A stretch of 64,000 bases of DNA. Source: Paraburkholderia heleia NBRC 101817 (GTDB taxonomy: Bacteria; Pseudomonadota; Gammaproteobacteria; Burkholderiales; Burkholderiaceae). Below, in pieces: positions 25,110-32,825 of the stretch; position 1 is the stretch's first letter, and each line of letters begins with the position of its first letter. The notes beneath the pieces are model-generated. The model was not told where the DNA came from and did not search any database. It saw only the letters and a program-made list of their open reading frames with translations. The position numbers and the translations under genes are program-made. Where the stretch lies: positions 186,001-250,000 of the forward strand of contig NZ_BBJH01000003.1 of the NCBI RefSeq assembly GCF_000739775.1. Direction: 5' to 3'.

Positions 25110-26335
25110 TGAAACGCGTCGTCATTACCGGCATGGGCGGCGTGACCGCGCTCGGCGATCAGTGGGAGCAGGTCGAAGCCGCGCTCAAGGGCGGTGTCAA
25201 CGCCGTCAAGCGTGTGCACGATTGGGACTATATCGAGTCGCTGCATACGCGGCTTGCGTGCCCGCTGCCGGCGTTCAATACACCTGACTATTACCCGCGC
25301 AAGAAAACGCGTTCGATGGGGCCGGTCTCGCTCTACGCGGTGCGCGCGAGCGAGCACGCGCTGGCGGATGCGGGCCTGCTCGATGCGCCGTCGATCAGGG
25401 ACGGCCGCATGGGCGTGGCGTACGGGTCATCGTCGGGTTCGGTCGAGCCGGTGCGCGCGTTCGGCAAGATGCTCGAAACGGGTTCGATGAGCGACGTGAC
25501 GTCGAACAGTTACGTCCAGATGATGCCGCACACCACGGCCGTGAACGTGAGCCTCTTCTGGGATCTCAAGGGACGCATCGTGCCGACCTCGTGCGCGTGT
25601 GCTTCGGGCAGCCAGGCCATTGGCTACGCCTACGAGATGATCGCGAACGGCAAGCAGACGCTGATGCTCGCCGGCGGCGCCGAGGAACTCTCGGGGCCCG
25701 GCGTGGCCGTGTTCGACATGCTCTACGCCACGAGCACGCGAAACGATACGCCCCAGCTCACGCCGCGTCCGTTCGATGCCGCGCGTGACGGGCTCGTGGT
25801 GGGCGAGGGCGCGGCTACGCTCGTACTCGAGGAATACGGGCATGCCGTGGCGCGCGGCGCGCGCATTCATGCGGAAGTGGTGGGCTTCGGCTGCAATTCG
25901 GACGGCGCCCATATCACGCAGCCCACGGCGGCGACGATGGCGATCGCCATGCGTCAGGCACTCGCCGACGCGCAGTTGGCCCCCGAAGCGATCGCCTATG
26001 TGAATGCGCACGGCACGTCCACGGACCGCGGCGACGTGGCCGAGAGTCAGGCCACGGCGGAGACCTTCGGCGCGCGCATGCCGATTAGTTCTCTCAAGAG
26101 CTATATCGGCCATACGCTCGGCGCCTGTGGCGCGATCGAGGCCTGGTGGACGATCGAGATGATGAAGCGCAACTGGTACGCGCCCACGCTCAACCTGACC
26201 CAGGTCGATCCGGCCTGCGCGCCGCTCGACTACATCCAGGGCGAGCCGCGCACGATAGACGCCGAATACGTGATGAGCAACAACTTCGCGTTTGGCGGCG
26301 TGAACACGTCGCTGATCTTCCGGCGCGTGCGTTGA
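25109..26335 (+). CDS. Beta-ketoacyl-ACP synthase B of the aryl polyene cluster
   Basis: A 408-residue KASII-like ketosynthase starting MKRVVITGMGGVTALG. The active Cys164 lies in SCACASGS; His residues lie in YVNAHGTSTDRGD and SYIGHTLGACGAIE, and FGGVNTSLIFRR ends the protein. All catalytic positions are intact. It overlaps the reductase stop by one base. ApeR-type ketosynthases of this class are thought to act in initiation or as a second elongating enzyme. Confidence 0.9.
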   Translation: MKRVVITGMGGVTALGDQWEQVEAALKGGVNAVKRVHDWDYIESLHTRLACPLPAFNTPDYYPRKKTRSMGPVSLYAVRASEHALADAGLLDAPSIRDGRMGVAYGSSSGSVEPVRAFGKMLETGSMSDVTSNSYVQMMPHTTAVNVSLFWDLKGRIVPTSCACASGSQAIGYAYEMIANGKQTLMLAGGAEELSGPGVAVFDMLYATSTRNDTPQLTPRPFDAARDGLVVGEGAATLVLEEYGHAVARGARIHAEVVGFGCNSDGAHITQPTAATMAIAMRQALADAQLAPEAIAYVNAHGTSTDRGDVAESQATAETFGARMPISSLKSYIGHTLGACGAIEAWWTIEMMKRNWYAPTLNLTQVDPACAPLDYIQGEPRTIDAEYVMSNNFAFGGVNTSLIFRRVR

Positions 26336-26337
26336 GC

Positions 26338-27582
26338 ATGCGGACATCGACATCAGCGGGCGGCTTGCAGCGCGTCGTCGTGACGGGCATGGGCATCGTC
26401 TCGTGCCTTGGCAATACGCTCGAGCGCGTCGCCGAGCGGCTGCGCGACGGGCGCGGCGGCATCACACGCGTTCAGGCGTGGCGCGAACGCGGTTTTGCGA
26501 GCCAGGTGGCGGCAGTGGCTTCAGTGGAAGGCGAAGCGCCGTTCGAGCGCAGGGCCGAACGTTTCATGGGCGACACGGCACGCTTCGCCTGTCACGCCGC
26601 GCGCAGCGCCATTGCCGATGCGAATCTCGACGCGCATACGCTGCGCACACCTCGTGCCGGCGCGGTGGTGGGCTCCGGCGTCGGCACGATGTCCGCCTAC
26701 GACACGGCCATGGAAAGCGCGAACACGCGCGGTATCGACCGCGTGCCGCCCTATACGGTGCCGCAGGCGATGAGCAGCACGACCTCGGCCAATCTCGCGC
26801 ACGTGTTCGGAATGGAGGGCGTGACGTATTCGCCCTCGTCGGCCTGCACGACTTCCGCGCTCGCGATCGGCCAGGCCATGCAACTGATCCAGACGGGCCG
26901 TCAGGACCTCGTCCTCGCGGGCGGCGCCGAGGGCCTGCACGACAACATGACACTGATGTTCGACGCGATGGGCGCGCTTTCACGGGGCTTCAACGACACG
27001 CCGGAGCGGGCGTCGAGGCCCTACGACGCGCAGCGTGACGGCTTCGTGATCGGCTCGGGCGCAGGCATCCTCGTGCTCGAATCGCTCGCGCATGCGCAAG
27101 CGCGCAACGCGCGCATCTACGCGGAGCTGACCGGCTACGGCCAGGGCACCGACGGCGCCCATATGGTCGCGCCGCAGGCGCTCGGCATTGCGCTTGCGAT
27201 GCGCGCGGCGCTCGGCGAGGCCGGCTGCCGCCCGGACTACATCAACACCCATGCGCCTTCGACGTCCTCGGGCGATATCGAGGAACTGCTGGCGTTGCGC
27301 GCCGTGTTTGGCGGCGACGTGCCCGCGTTCTCCTCGACGAAGGCGCTCAGCGGTCATCCGCTCGGTGCATGCGGTGCGCACGAGGCCATCTACACCTTGC
27401 TGATGATGCGCGATCGCCGGATTGCAGGCGCCGTTGGCATCGAAGCGCTCGATGCGGCTGCGGCCGGCATGCCGCTCGTGCGTGAAACGCGCGATGCACG
27501 CATCGAAACGGCGATGTCGGTTTCATTCGGGTTCGGCGGCAGTTGCGCCAGCCTGGTGTTTCGCGCCTGGAATGCAGTCTGA
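26338..27582 (+). CDS. Beta-ketoacyl-ACP synthase C of the aryl polyene cluster
   Basis: A 414-residue ketosynthase starting LQRVVVTGMGIVSCLGN. Catalytic Cys170 is in SSACTTSA, the first His in YINTHAPSTSSGD (a variant of the usual NAHGTST) and the second in TKALSGHPLGACGAHE. The start is 2 bases after the previous stop. Two adjacent KASII-like paralogues with different active-site surroundings suggest divided labour. This is the last gene of the tight operon; a 35-base gap follows. Confidence 0.9.
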   Translation: MRTSTSAGGLQRVVVTGMGIVSCLGNTLERVAERLRDGRGGITRVQAWRERGFASQVAAVASVEGEAPFERRAERFMGDTARFACHAARSAIADANLDAHTLRTPRAGAVVGSGVGTMSAYDTAMESANTRGIDRVPPYTVPQAMSSTTSANLAHVFGMEGVTYSPSSACTTSALAIGQAMQLIQTGRQDLVLAGGAEGLHDNMTLMFDAMGALSRGFNDTPERASRPYDAQRDGFVIGSGAGILVLESLAHAQARNARIYAELTGYGQGTDGAHMVAPQALGIALAMRAALGEAGCRPDYINTHAPSTSSGDIEELLALRAVFGGDVPAFSSTKALSGHPLGACGAHEAIYTLLMMRDRRIAGAVGIEALDAAAAGMPLVRETRDARIETAMSVSFGFGGSCASLVFRAWNAV

Positions 27583-27617
27583 AGTTTTTGGCAACTTTAA
27601 AGATAATGAGGATTCCA

Positions 27618-28073
27618 ATGAAAAAGACTTACCTCACGCTGAGCACGGCCGCGATCGTCACCCTGACGTTGGCCGGTTGCGGATCGCAGCGCCTCACGCT
27701 GCCGATCCAGCCCGCAGCCTCCCTCTCGACGGCAAAAGCCGGGTCCGGCGCGGACCCCACCGCGAAAATCGCCGTGTATTTCGGCTCGCAGCCGCATCCG
27801 GAAGTGGCGCGCCACGTGGGTGACGCATCGCATTCCCTGCGTGTCGCCCGCGCGACCGACGGCGCCGAGGCCACCTGCAACAGGGCGCTCGCCACCGCGC
27901 TCGACAAGCTGCGCGCGGACGCCCGCAACAAGGGCGCCAACGCGGTCATCAACGTAACCACGCGCTTTCACGGCACCGAGACCGGCTCGGCCACCGAGTA
28001 CACCTGCGGCGTGAGCCCGAGCGCGGCGGCCATTGCCGTCACGGGCGACCTCGTGGTGCTGCAGGCCAATTGA
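27618..28073 (+). CDS. Small lipoprotein next to the aryl polyene cluster
   Basis: A 151-residue protein with a lipoprotein signal peptide and lipobox LAGC (Cys21). The mature part contains IAVYFGSQPHPEVARHVGDA, a Cys pair (TCNRALA, YTCGVSP), and KGANAVINVTTRF. The next gene encodes a paralogue with the same motif order, so the pair arose by duplication. Relatives are often mislabelled as excinuclease subunits; nothing here supports that. A short AAGTT/AACTT inverted repeat lies just upstream. A role in the envelope alongside the pigment is inference from position. Confidence 0.72.
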   Translation: MKKTYLTLSTAAIVTLTLAGCGSQRLTLPIQPAASLSTAKAGSGADPTAKIAVYFGSQPHPEVARHVGDASHSLRVARATDGAEATCNRALATALDKLRADARNKGANAVINVTTRFHGTETGSATEYTCGVSPSAAAIAVTGDLVVLQAN

Positions 28074-28090
28074 ACCAACGGAGAAGATCG

Positions 28091-28531
28091 ATGAAGAAAC
28101 TGTGGTTGTTCGCCGCGCTGTGCGCGGCCTTTGCGGCGTCGCACGCCTATGCGCGCAATACGGTCGACACCTACCCCGTGGATGCAGCGCTCAAGAGCGA
28201 GCCCGGCAAGGTGAGCGACGACATTGCGCTGTACTTCGCAGGCCAGCCGCATCCTGCGGTGAAAAAAGAGCTGGGCCAGTTCTCGACGAACAAGAAGACC
28301 AACGCGTTTGGCAAGAGCGACGAAGCGGCCTGCCAGCACGTGTTCCTTTCGGCCGTGGCCGAGTTGCAGGAGCGCGCGCGCAAGGAAGGCGGCAACGCGG
28401 TCATCAACATCAAGAGCAACTACAAGAACGAACTGCGCGAGAGCGCCACGGAATTTACGTGTGGCGCGGGCGCGATGATCGCCGGCGTGGCGCTCGTCGG
28501 CGACGTGGTGACGCTCAAGGGCGGCAAGTAG
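28091..28531 (+). CDS. Small periplasmic paralogue of the preceding lipoprotein
   Basis: A 146-residue exported protein with a cleavable signal peptide (LFAALCAAFAASHAYA before RNTVD) and no lipobox. It repeats the preceding gene's motifs: IALYFAGQPHPAVKKELGQF, ACQHVFLSAVAELQERARKE, GGNAVINIKSNYKNELRES and EFTCGAGAMIAG. The two Cys could form a disulphide in the periplasm. AACGGAGAAG provides a ribosome site. Function is unknown. Confidence 0.72.
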   Translation: MKKLWLFAALCAAFAASHAYARNTVDTYPVDAALKSEPGKVSDDIALYFAGQPHPAVKKELGQFSTNKKTNAFGKSDEAACQHVFLSAVAELQERARKEGGNAVINIKSNYKNELRESATEFTCGAGAMIAGVALVGDVVTLKGGK

Positions 28532-28569
28532 CCCGCAGCAGGCGGCGGGCGACCCGGCTCACGCCGCCG

Positions 28570-29307
28570 TCATGCCGCCTTCACGGCGGCAACGTTGACC
28601 AGGGTTTCGCGCCGCTTCCCGGGCTTGGGACGATGCAGGCCGAGGCGCTCGAAGAGGCCGAAGTCTGCCGCACGGCTCCACCACAGATAGGGCAGTGAAA
28701 CATTGTGCTCCGAAAAGCGGAAACCCGCCGCGCGAATCATCTCGAGGTAGCCGTTGGCGCTCTTCTGCACGTGCATGGGATGGCGGAACAGCAGGCGGAT
28801 GACCCACGAGCGGATATAAGCCTCGGTGGATTCGGCGAACAGCAGCACGCCGCCCGGTTTGAGCACGCGGTGGAACTCCGCGAGCGCGCGTTCCTGCTCG
28901 ACGAGATGATGGAAAGTCTGGTGGCAGAAGACGATGTCCGCGCTGGCCGTGGGCAGCGTCAGGCTCGCGCAGTCGCCGTGCAGTAGCTCGAACGCCGTTT
29001 GCGTCTGCATTTTTTCCTGGCATGTGCGCGCGGCACGCGCCGCCAATTCGAGCGATGCCTCGTGATAGTCGACTCCGACGATGCGGCGCGGGTGGAAAGC
29101 CTCGGCCAGCAGGCGGAACGATTTGCCCTGTCCGCAGCCGACATCGACGATTTCGGGAGCGTCGGGCAAAGGCACGTCCACGAGGCGCCTGAGGTCGTTG
29201 ATCGCCACACGCAGCACGTGGTGCTCCCACGTATGCGTGCGGAGAAACCAGATGCCGAAGGCCGTTTCCGGCACGAACGGGACGTCATTTGATTCGGAAA
29301 CCGACAT
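28570..29307 (-). CDS. Class I SAM-dependent methyltransferase
   Basis: A 245-residue methyltransferase. Motif I is EIVDVGCGQGKSFRLLAEAF (SAM-binding glycine loop), followed by IVGVDYHE, the acidic residue that holds the ribose, and FELLHGDCASLTLP plus RVLKPGGVLLFAEST as later Rossmann strands. It is convergent with the two secreted paralogues and divergent from the flavoprotein gene. Aryl polyene pigments are often methylated on the aryl ring, so head-group O- or C-methylation is the likely job (inference). Confidence 0.85.
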   Translation of the reverse strand: MSVSESNDVPFVPETAFGIWFLRTHTWEHHVLRVAINDLRRLVDVPLPDAPEIVDVGCGQGKSFRLLAEAFHPRRIVGVDYHEASLELAARAARTCQEKMQTQTAFELLHGDCASLTLPTASADIVFCHQTFHHLVEQERALAEFHRVLKPGGVLLFAESTEAYIRSWVIRLLFRHPMHVQKSANGYLEMIRAAGFRFSEHNVSLPYLWWSRAADFGLFERLGLHRPKPGKRRETLVNVAAVKAA

Positions 29308-29431
29308 ATTTTTTTATCCGTTACGAATGCGATCTGGGACAAGAATGAGCATTGTAAATGCACGGGCGCAGCGAGGGGTGTCAAAATCACGGTTTCGCGC
29401 AGCGCGGTGCGCTTGCATTGGGCATACAAGT

Positions 29432-29471
29432 CGTAACAGGACGTGACAGGACGTAACAGGGCGCGTCAGGA
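29432..29471 (+). repeat. Four near-identical 10-bp tandem repeats
   Basis: CGTAACAGGA, CGTGACAGGA, CGTAACAGGG and CGCGTCAGGA follow each other without spacers, ending 8 bases before the AAGGA ribosome site of the flavoprotein gene. The period equals about one helical turn, so each unit presents the same face. It may be a regulator-binding array or a slippage product. Confidence 0.7.
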
Positions 29472-29490
29472 CGCAGAGAAGGAAATGACG

Positions 29491-30762
29491 ATGGAAAAGA
29501 GGATTAAGGAAGCAGTTACGACCCCATCCATTCGACGCGAAGCCGTCGACGTGGCGATCATCGGCGCGGGCCCCTCGGGCGCGGTGGCCGCGGCCCTGTT
29601 GCGCAAGGCCGGACACTCGGTGCTGGTGCTGGAGCGCCAGCATTTCCCGCGCTTTTCGATCGGCGAGAGCCTCTTGCCGCAAAGCATGGCGTACCTCGAA
29701 GAGGCCGGCATGCTGCAGGCAGTGGTGGAGGCCGGCTTTCAGTACAAAAATGGCGCGCATTTCGTGTGGCGCGACGAGACATCGTCGTACGACTTCCGCG
29801 ACAAGCATTCGGCGGGCTGGGGCACGACGTACCAGGTGGAGCGCGCGAAGTTCGACGAGCTGTTGATCGGCTGCGCCGCGCAGCAGGGCGCCGAAGTGCG
29901 CTTCGGCCACACGGTGACGGGCATGCGCACGGGCGACGCGCCGGTGCTGGAGGTGATCGACGAAAGCGAGGCGCGCTATGAAGTGCACGCGCGCTTCGTG
30001 CTCGACGCGAGCGGATTTGGCCGCGTGCTGCCGCGCCTCCTGAATCTGGAGGCGCCCACCGGTCTGCCGACGCGTGCCGCAATCTTCAGTCATGTGCGCG
30101 ACGGGCTGCCGCTGGACGCCTTCGATCGCAACAAGATTTACATCGCGACGCACCCCGGGCACCGCGACGTGTGGTTCTGGATGATCCCGCTCGCGGGCGG
30201 CCGCTCGTCGGTGGGCTGTGTTGCCGAAGCCGCCTTCCTCGACGTGCCGCAGGCGCAGCGCGAGGCGCGGCTGCGCGCGCTCATTCGCGAGGAGCCGACC
30301 CTGAACCGCCTGATCGGCGACGCGCCTTTTCTCATGCCCGTGAACCAGATCGGCGGCTATTCGGCCAACGTCGAACGATTGCATGGGCCCGGCTTCGCGC
30401 TGCTCGGCAACGCGGGCGAGTTTCTCGATCCGGTGTTTTCTTCGGGCGTCACCATTGCGCTGCGTTCGGCGCATCTGGCCGTGAAGGTGCTCGAGCGCGC
30501 ACTCGGCGGTGCGGTCGTGGACTGGCAAGCCGAATACGACGTGCCGTTGCGCAAGGGTATCGACACGTTCCGCGCCTTCGTCGAGCGCTGGTACACCGGC
30601 GAGTTGCAGGACATCATTTACTACCCGCGCCAGACGCCCTTGATCCGCCGGATGATCAGCTCGGTGCTGGCAGGCTACGCGTGGGACGAGAGCAACCCGT
30701 ACGTGGCGGAGCCGGTGCGCAGGCTCACTTCGCTGCATGAGGCGTGCAAGCTGTCGTTGTAG
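29491..30762 (+). CDS. FAD-dependent halogenase-like oxidoreductase
   Basis: A 423-residue flavoprotein. GAGPSG (25-30) is the FAD-binding GxGxxG. WFWMIP (228-233) matches the WxWxIP box characteristic of flavin-dependent halogenases. Lys86 in FQYKNGAHFVW lies near the position of the catalytic Lys, and LGNAGEFLDPVFSSGV binds the flavin phosphate end. FSIGESLLP (56-64) is shared with halogenases and with geranylgeranyl-reductase relatives. AAGGA seven bases before ATG 29491 favours that start over ATG 29485. Xanthomonadins are brominated aryl polyenes, so ring halogenation of the pigment is plausible; hydroxylase activity is the alternative. Confidence 0.78.
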   Translation: MEKRIKEAVTTPSIRREAVDVAIIGAGPSGAVAAALLRKAGHSVLVLERQHFPRFSIGESLLPQSMAYLEEAGMLQAVVEAGFQYKNGAHFVWRDETSSYDFRDKHSAGWGTTYQVERAKFDELLIGCAAQQGAEVRFGHTVTGMRTGDAPVLEVIDESEARYEVHARFVLDASGFGRVLPRLLNLEAPTGLPTRAAIFSHVRDGLPLDAFDRNKIYIATHPGHRDVWFWMIPLAGGRSSVGCVAEAAFLDVPQAQREARLRALIREEPTLNRLIGDAPFLMPVNQIGGYSANVERLHGPGFALLGNAGEFLDPVFSSGVTIALRSAHLAVKVLERALGGAVVDWQAEYDVPLRKGIDTFRAFVERWYTGELQDIIYYPRQTPLIRRMISSVLAGYAWDESNPYVAEPVRRLTSLHEACKLSL

Positions 30763-30783
30763 GGAGCGCTGAGGGCTGCATGT

Positions 30784-30819
30784 CGGGTTGGTCCTGCGAC
30801 GGGTCGCAGAACCAACCCG
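30784..30819. terminator. Strong hairpin between convergent genes
   Basis: CGGGTTGGTCCTGCGA (30784-30799) and TCGCAGAACCAACCCG (30804-30819) pair over 15 of 16 positions with a CGGG loop. It sits between the ends of the plus-strand flavoprotein and minus-strand SnoaL-like genes. No T-run follows on either strand, so it could be a 3'-stabilising or factor-assisted terminator for both. Confidence 0.5.
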
Positions 30820-30831
30820 GTTCTCGCGGTT

Positions 30832-31251
30832 TCACTGGCCCGGTGGACGAACCGCGCCTAGCTGGATCATCAGCCCAAGCGTATCCATGATGAGGCGGGT
30901 TTCCTTGATCCTGGCATCCTGAAAGCGGTCGATGACCATGCCCCATACCTTGACGGAGCGCCCCGTTGCGTCCACGCCCAGGAACGTTCCCCTGTGCGTG
31001 CCCGTCCACTCGAAGCGGGTCAGCACGCGGTCGCCTTCCGTGAGTTGTTCCTCGACGTGCCAATGCATGTCAGGGAACGCGGCTCGCATCCCTCGCACGA
31101 CATCCTTAAGGCCCTCGACACCCGGACCCTGGCCGGGGAACGGCACCTGCTCGACCATGTCCTCCCAGAAAAACTGGCCTGCGGCGTCGATCTGCCCTTG
31201 ATTCAGGACTTTCTCGATAAACGCGCGAACAATATCGCTTGACTCATGCAT
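30832..31251 (-). CDS. SnoaL-like ester-cyclase/NTF2-fold protein
   Basis: A 139-residue NTF2-like protein: VRAFIEKVLNQGQIDAAGQF, FPGQGPGVEGLKDVVRGMRAAFPD and WHVEEQLTEGDRVLTRFEWT, the usual SnoaL/ester-cyclase arrangement. The ATG at 31251 (MHESSD) fits the family length; a longer frame upstream has an unlike composition. Many members bind small hydrophobic ligands, and few are true cyclases. It lies between the pigment and T6SS loci with no clear partner. Confidence 0.75.
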   Translation of the reverse strand: MHESSDIVRAFIEKVLNQGQIDAAGQFFWEDMVEQVPFPGQGPGVEGLKDVVRGMRAAFPDMHWHVEEQLTEGDRVLTRFEWTGTHRGTFLGVDATGRSVKVWGMVIDRFQDARIKETRLIMDTLGLMIQLGAVRPPGQ

Positions 31252-31536
31252 GGAATGAACGCCTCCTGGCAGGCGAGAGTGCGAAGTGAAAGCCGGTTGC
31301 TGCAGAGTAGACGAGCGAGCGCAACGACGTACGCAAGTGTCGCGCGAGAACGTGCGGCGGCGCACATTCGGGGCTTCGACGTCAAGCTACGGAATGCCGT
31401 CGCTGGCGGGAAGCCTGCGATCCGCGCGTGCCGCCGAAAAAAGTCACCGCGTCGCGGGACTTTTCGCGGTAATTCGATACTCGCTCACCAATCAGAACAG
31501 GCCGCGCAGGACGCGACTGCCTTTCAGCGCCAACGC

Positions 31537-32187
31537 TCAGCTGACATCCATTGGAACGTAGTAATTCATATAGCTGCCGTTCGCCGTGCAATATTGATGG
31601 TCGTAAGTATGCCCGGGCGGAGGAACGTTATTTGTCCAGTTTGATTGTTCAATCGCATTTCTTTGACCCCGCACCGCACCGATGAATGCCTGATATTTTG
31701 CCGAATTGAAGGCCTGGCCTTTGCAATCCTTTTCGGCAAGGTGGTTGAGGGTCGACCCACTCATGAAGTGATCTTCAAACAGCACGGCCTGGGCTTGAAT
31801 GGGCCATGGGTCCACCGCCACACATTGACCGATGTTCCACCCGGACTTTCCCACAATCGCAAAGCTGTGGCCGGGCCCGGTCACCCACGCCACGCGGAAC
31901 TGAGCCGGCAGTCGTTCTCTGCACATGACATACGCTATCGCTCCGAAGTGGTCGCAGTTTCCAGCGCCCGCCGTTGCTGCGGCGAGAGCGGTGTGCCTCG
32001 GTTTTGCCTGGTTATAGAAGCTGTAGGCGAGCCCCGTGAGGACCCGATTTTCCCCAAGCGGGAACATCTGGTCGGCGGCCTGCTGATTTCCACTCCCAAA
32101 AGGCAGAAGCTGCTTTGCGGTTGCGATGATGTCATCGCCGGTATTGAGCAGCGTCATCTGGTCATCGGTTACGGCCTTGCCTGGCAT
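31537..32187 (-). CDS. Putative T6SS effector with transglutaminase-like Cys-His-Asp fold
   Basis: A 216-residue protein without signal peptide. The catalytic signature of papain/transglutaminase-fold enzymes is visible: Cys78 in AGAGNCDHFGAIAYVMCRE, His107 in GPGHSFAIVG, and Asp126 in CVAVDPWPIQ. The Cys-X28-His and His-X18-Asp spacing suits protease, deamidase or transglutaminase activity. It ends the minus-strand T6SS arm behind a DUF4280 PAAR-like gene and is visibly lower in GC than the core genes, suggesting recent acquisition. No small gene follows that could encode immunity, which would suit a eukaryotic target, as with deamidase effector TecA. Target and reaction are unproven. Confidence 0.65.
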   Translation of the reverse strand: MPGKAVTDDQMTLLNTGDDIIATAKQLLPFGSGNQQAADQMFPLGENRVLTGLAYSFYNQAKPRHTALAAATAGAGNCDHFGAIAYVMCRERLPAQFRVAWVTGPGHSFAIVGKSGWNIGQCVAVDPWPIQAQAVLFEDHFMSGSTLNHLAEKDCKGQAFNSAKYQAFIGAVRGQRNAIEQSNWTNNVPPPGHTYDHQYCTANGSYMNYYVPMDVS

Positions 32188-32396
32188 GATTAGCCTCCAT
32201 TCGAGCTGGTCGGAAACATCGAGATTTTTTAAAAAGCGCTCCAGATATCAAACAACAGTCAGGGCGCAAACACGTGACATCACGAGCCCCGACGGGTAGT
32301 CAGCGGGTTGCTATTTCTCCGGTCGGCAGGTTTAGTAGCGCCTCTCATTTCGCGTCGTGCAACGCACTCCCCGCGCGGCACGTTGAAGAACGATGC

Positions 32397-32792
32397 CTAC
32401 GGAACAAGCGTAGACACCTGCCCCGGCTGCACCACCTTGATCACGCCGCCCCAAATGCAAACGAGGGTAGCCTGAGCATCCAGCGCCGGCATCGCTCCCA
32501 GCGTCACGGTTGGCGCACCGCCCGGAATCCACGGCGACGGTGTGGCCGGAACGCAGGGCATGGGCGTGAATACGCCCAGCGCCGCGGCAGTCGCGGCGAT
32601 CACCGTTGGGTTCGACGGACTTTGGCATAGCGCGAACGGCGTGATATTGGCGACCGGAATCGAATCGGCAATCGTCGCGGCGGGCACACCGCTCACGAGC
32701 ACGCGATTGACGGGGAGAACGTTGAGCGTGCCCGGCGCGCCGCCAAAGGAACATTGCAGTGTGGCACCGGCACAGACTTGCGGACTGGTCAT
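32397..32792 (-). CDS. DUF4280 PAAR-like spike-tip protein
   Basis: A 131-residue protein with the DUF4280 pattern: VCAGATLQCSFGGAPGTLNV, GVPAATIADSIPVANITPF, LCQSPSNPTVIAATAAALG, PMPCVPATPSPWIPGG, PALDAQATLVCIWGGVIKV and a final PGQVSTLVP. Such proteins form a PAAR-type cone that sharpens VgrG and links cargo. Three conserved Cys residues probably bind metal. It lies downstream of vgrG and upstream of the transglutaminase-like gene, as expected for an effector-loading adaptor. The 209 bases before the effector gene hold no recognisable gene. Confidence 0.82.
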   Translation of the reverse strand: MTSPQVCAGATLQCSFGGAPGTLNVLPVNRVLVSGVPAATIADSIPVANITPFALCQSPSNPTVIAATAAALGVFTPMPCVPATPSPWIPGGAPTVTLGAMPALDAQATLVCIWGGVIKVVQPGQVSTLVP

Positions 32793-32825
32793 GATGTCTC
32801 TCCTTATGCGCTGCCCACGGCAGGA

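Noticed and set aside
27618..28531. Excinuclease-subunit naming for the two small proteins
   Set aside because: Both are exported proteins of about 150 residues with no ATPase or zinc-finger motifs; the name appears to be a propagated mislabel.
31246..31644. 132-codon plus-strand frame between the SnoaL-like gene and the effector
   Set aside because: No ribosome site or motifs; it overlaps the effector gene on the other strand. The 285-base gap itself shows nothing I can name.
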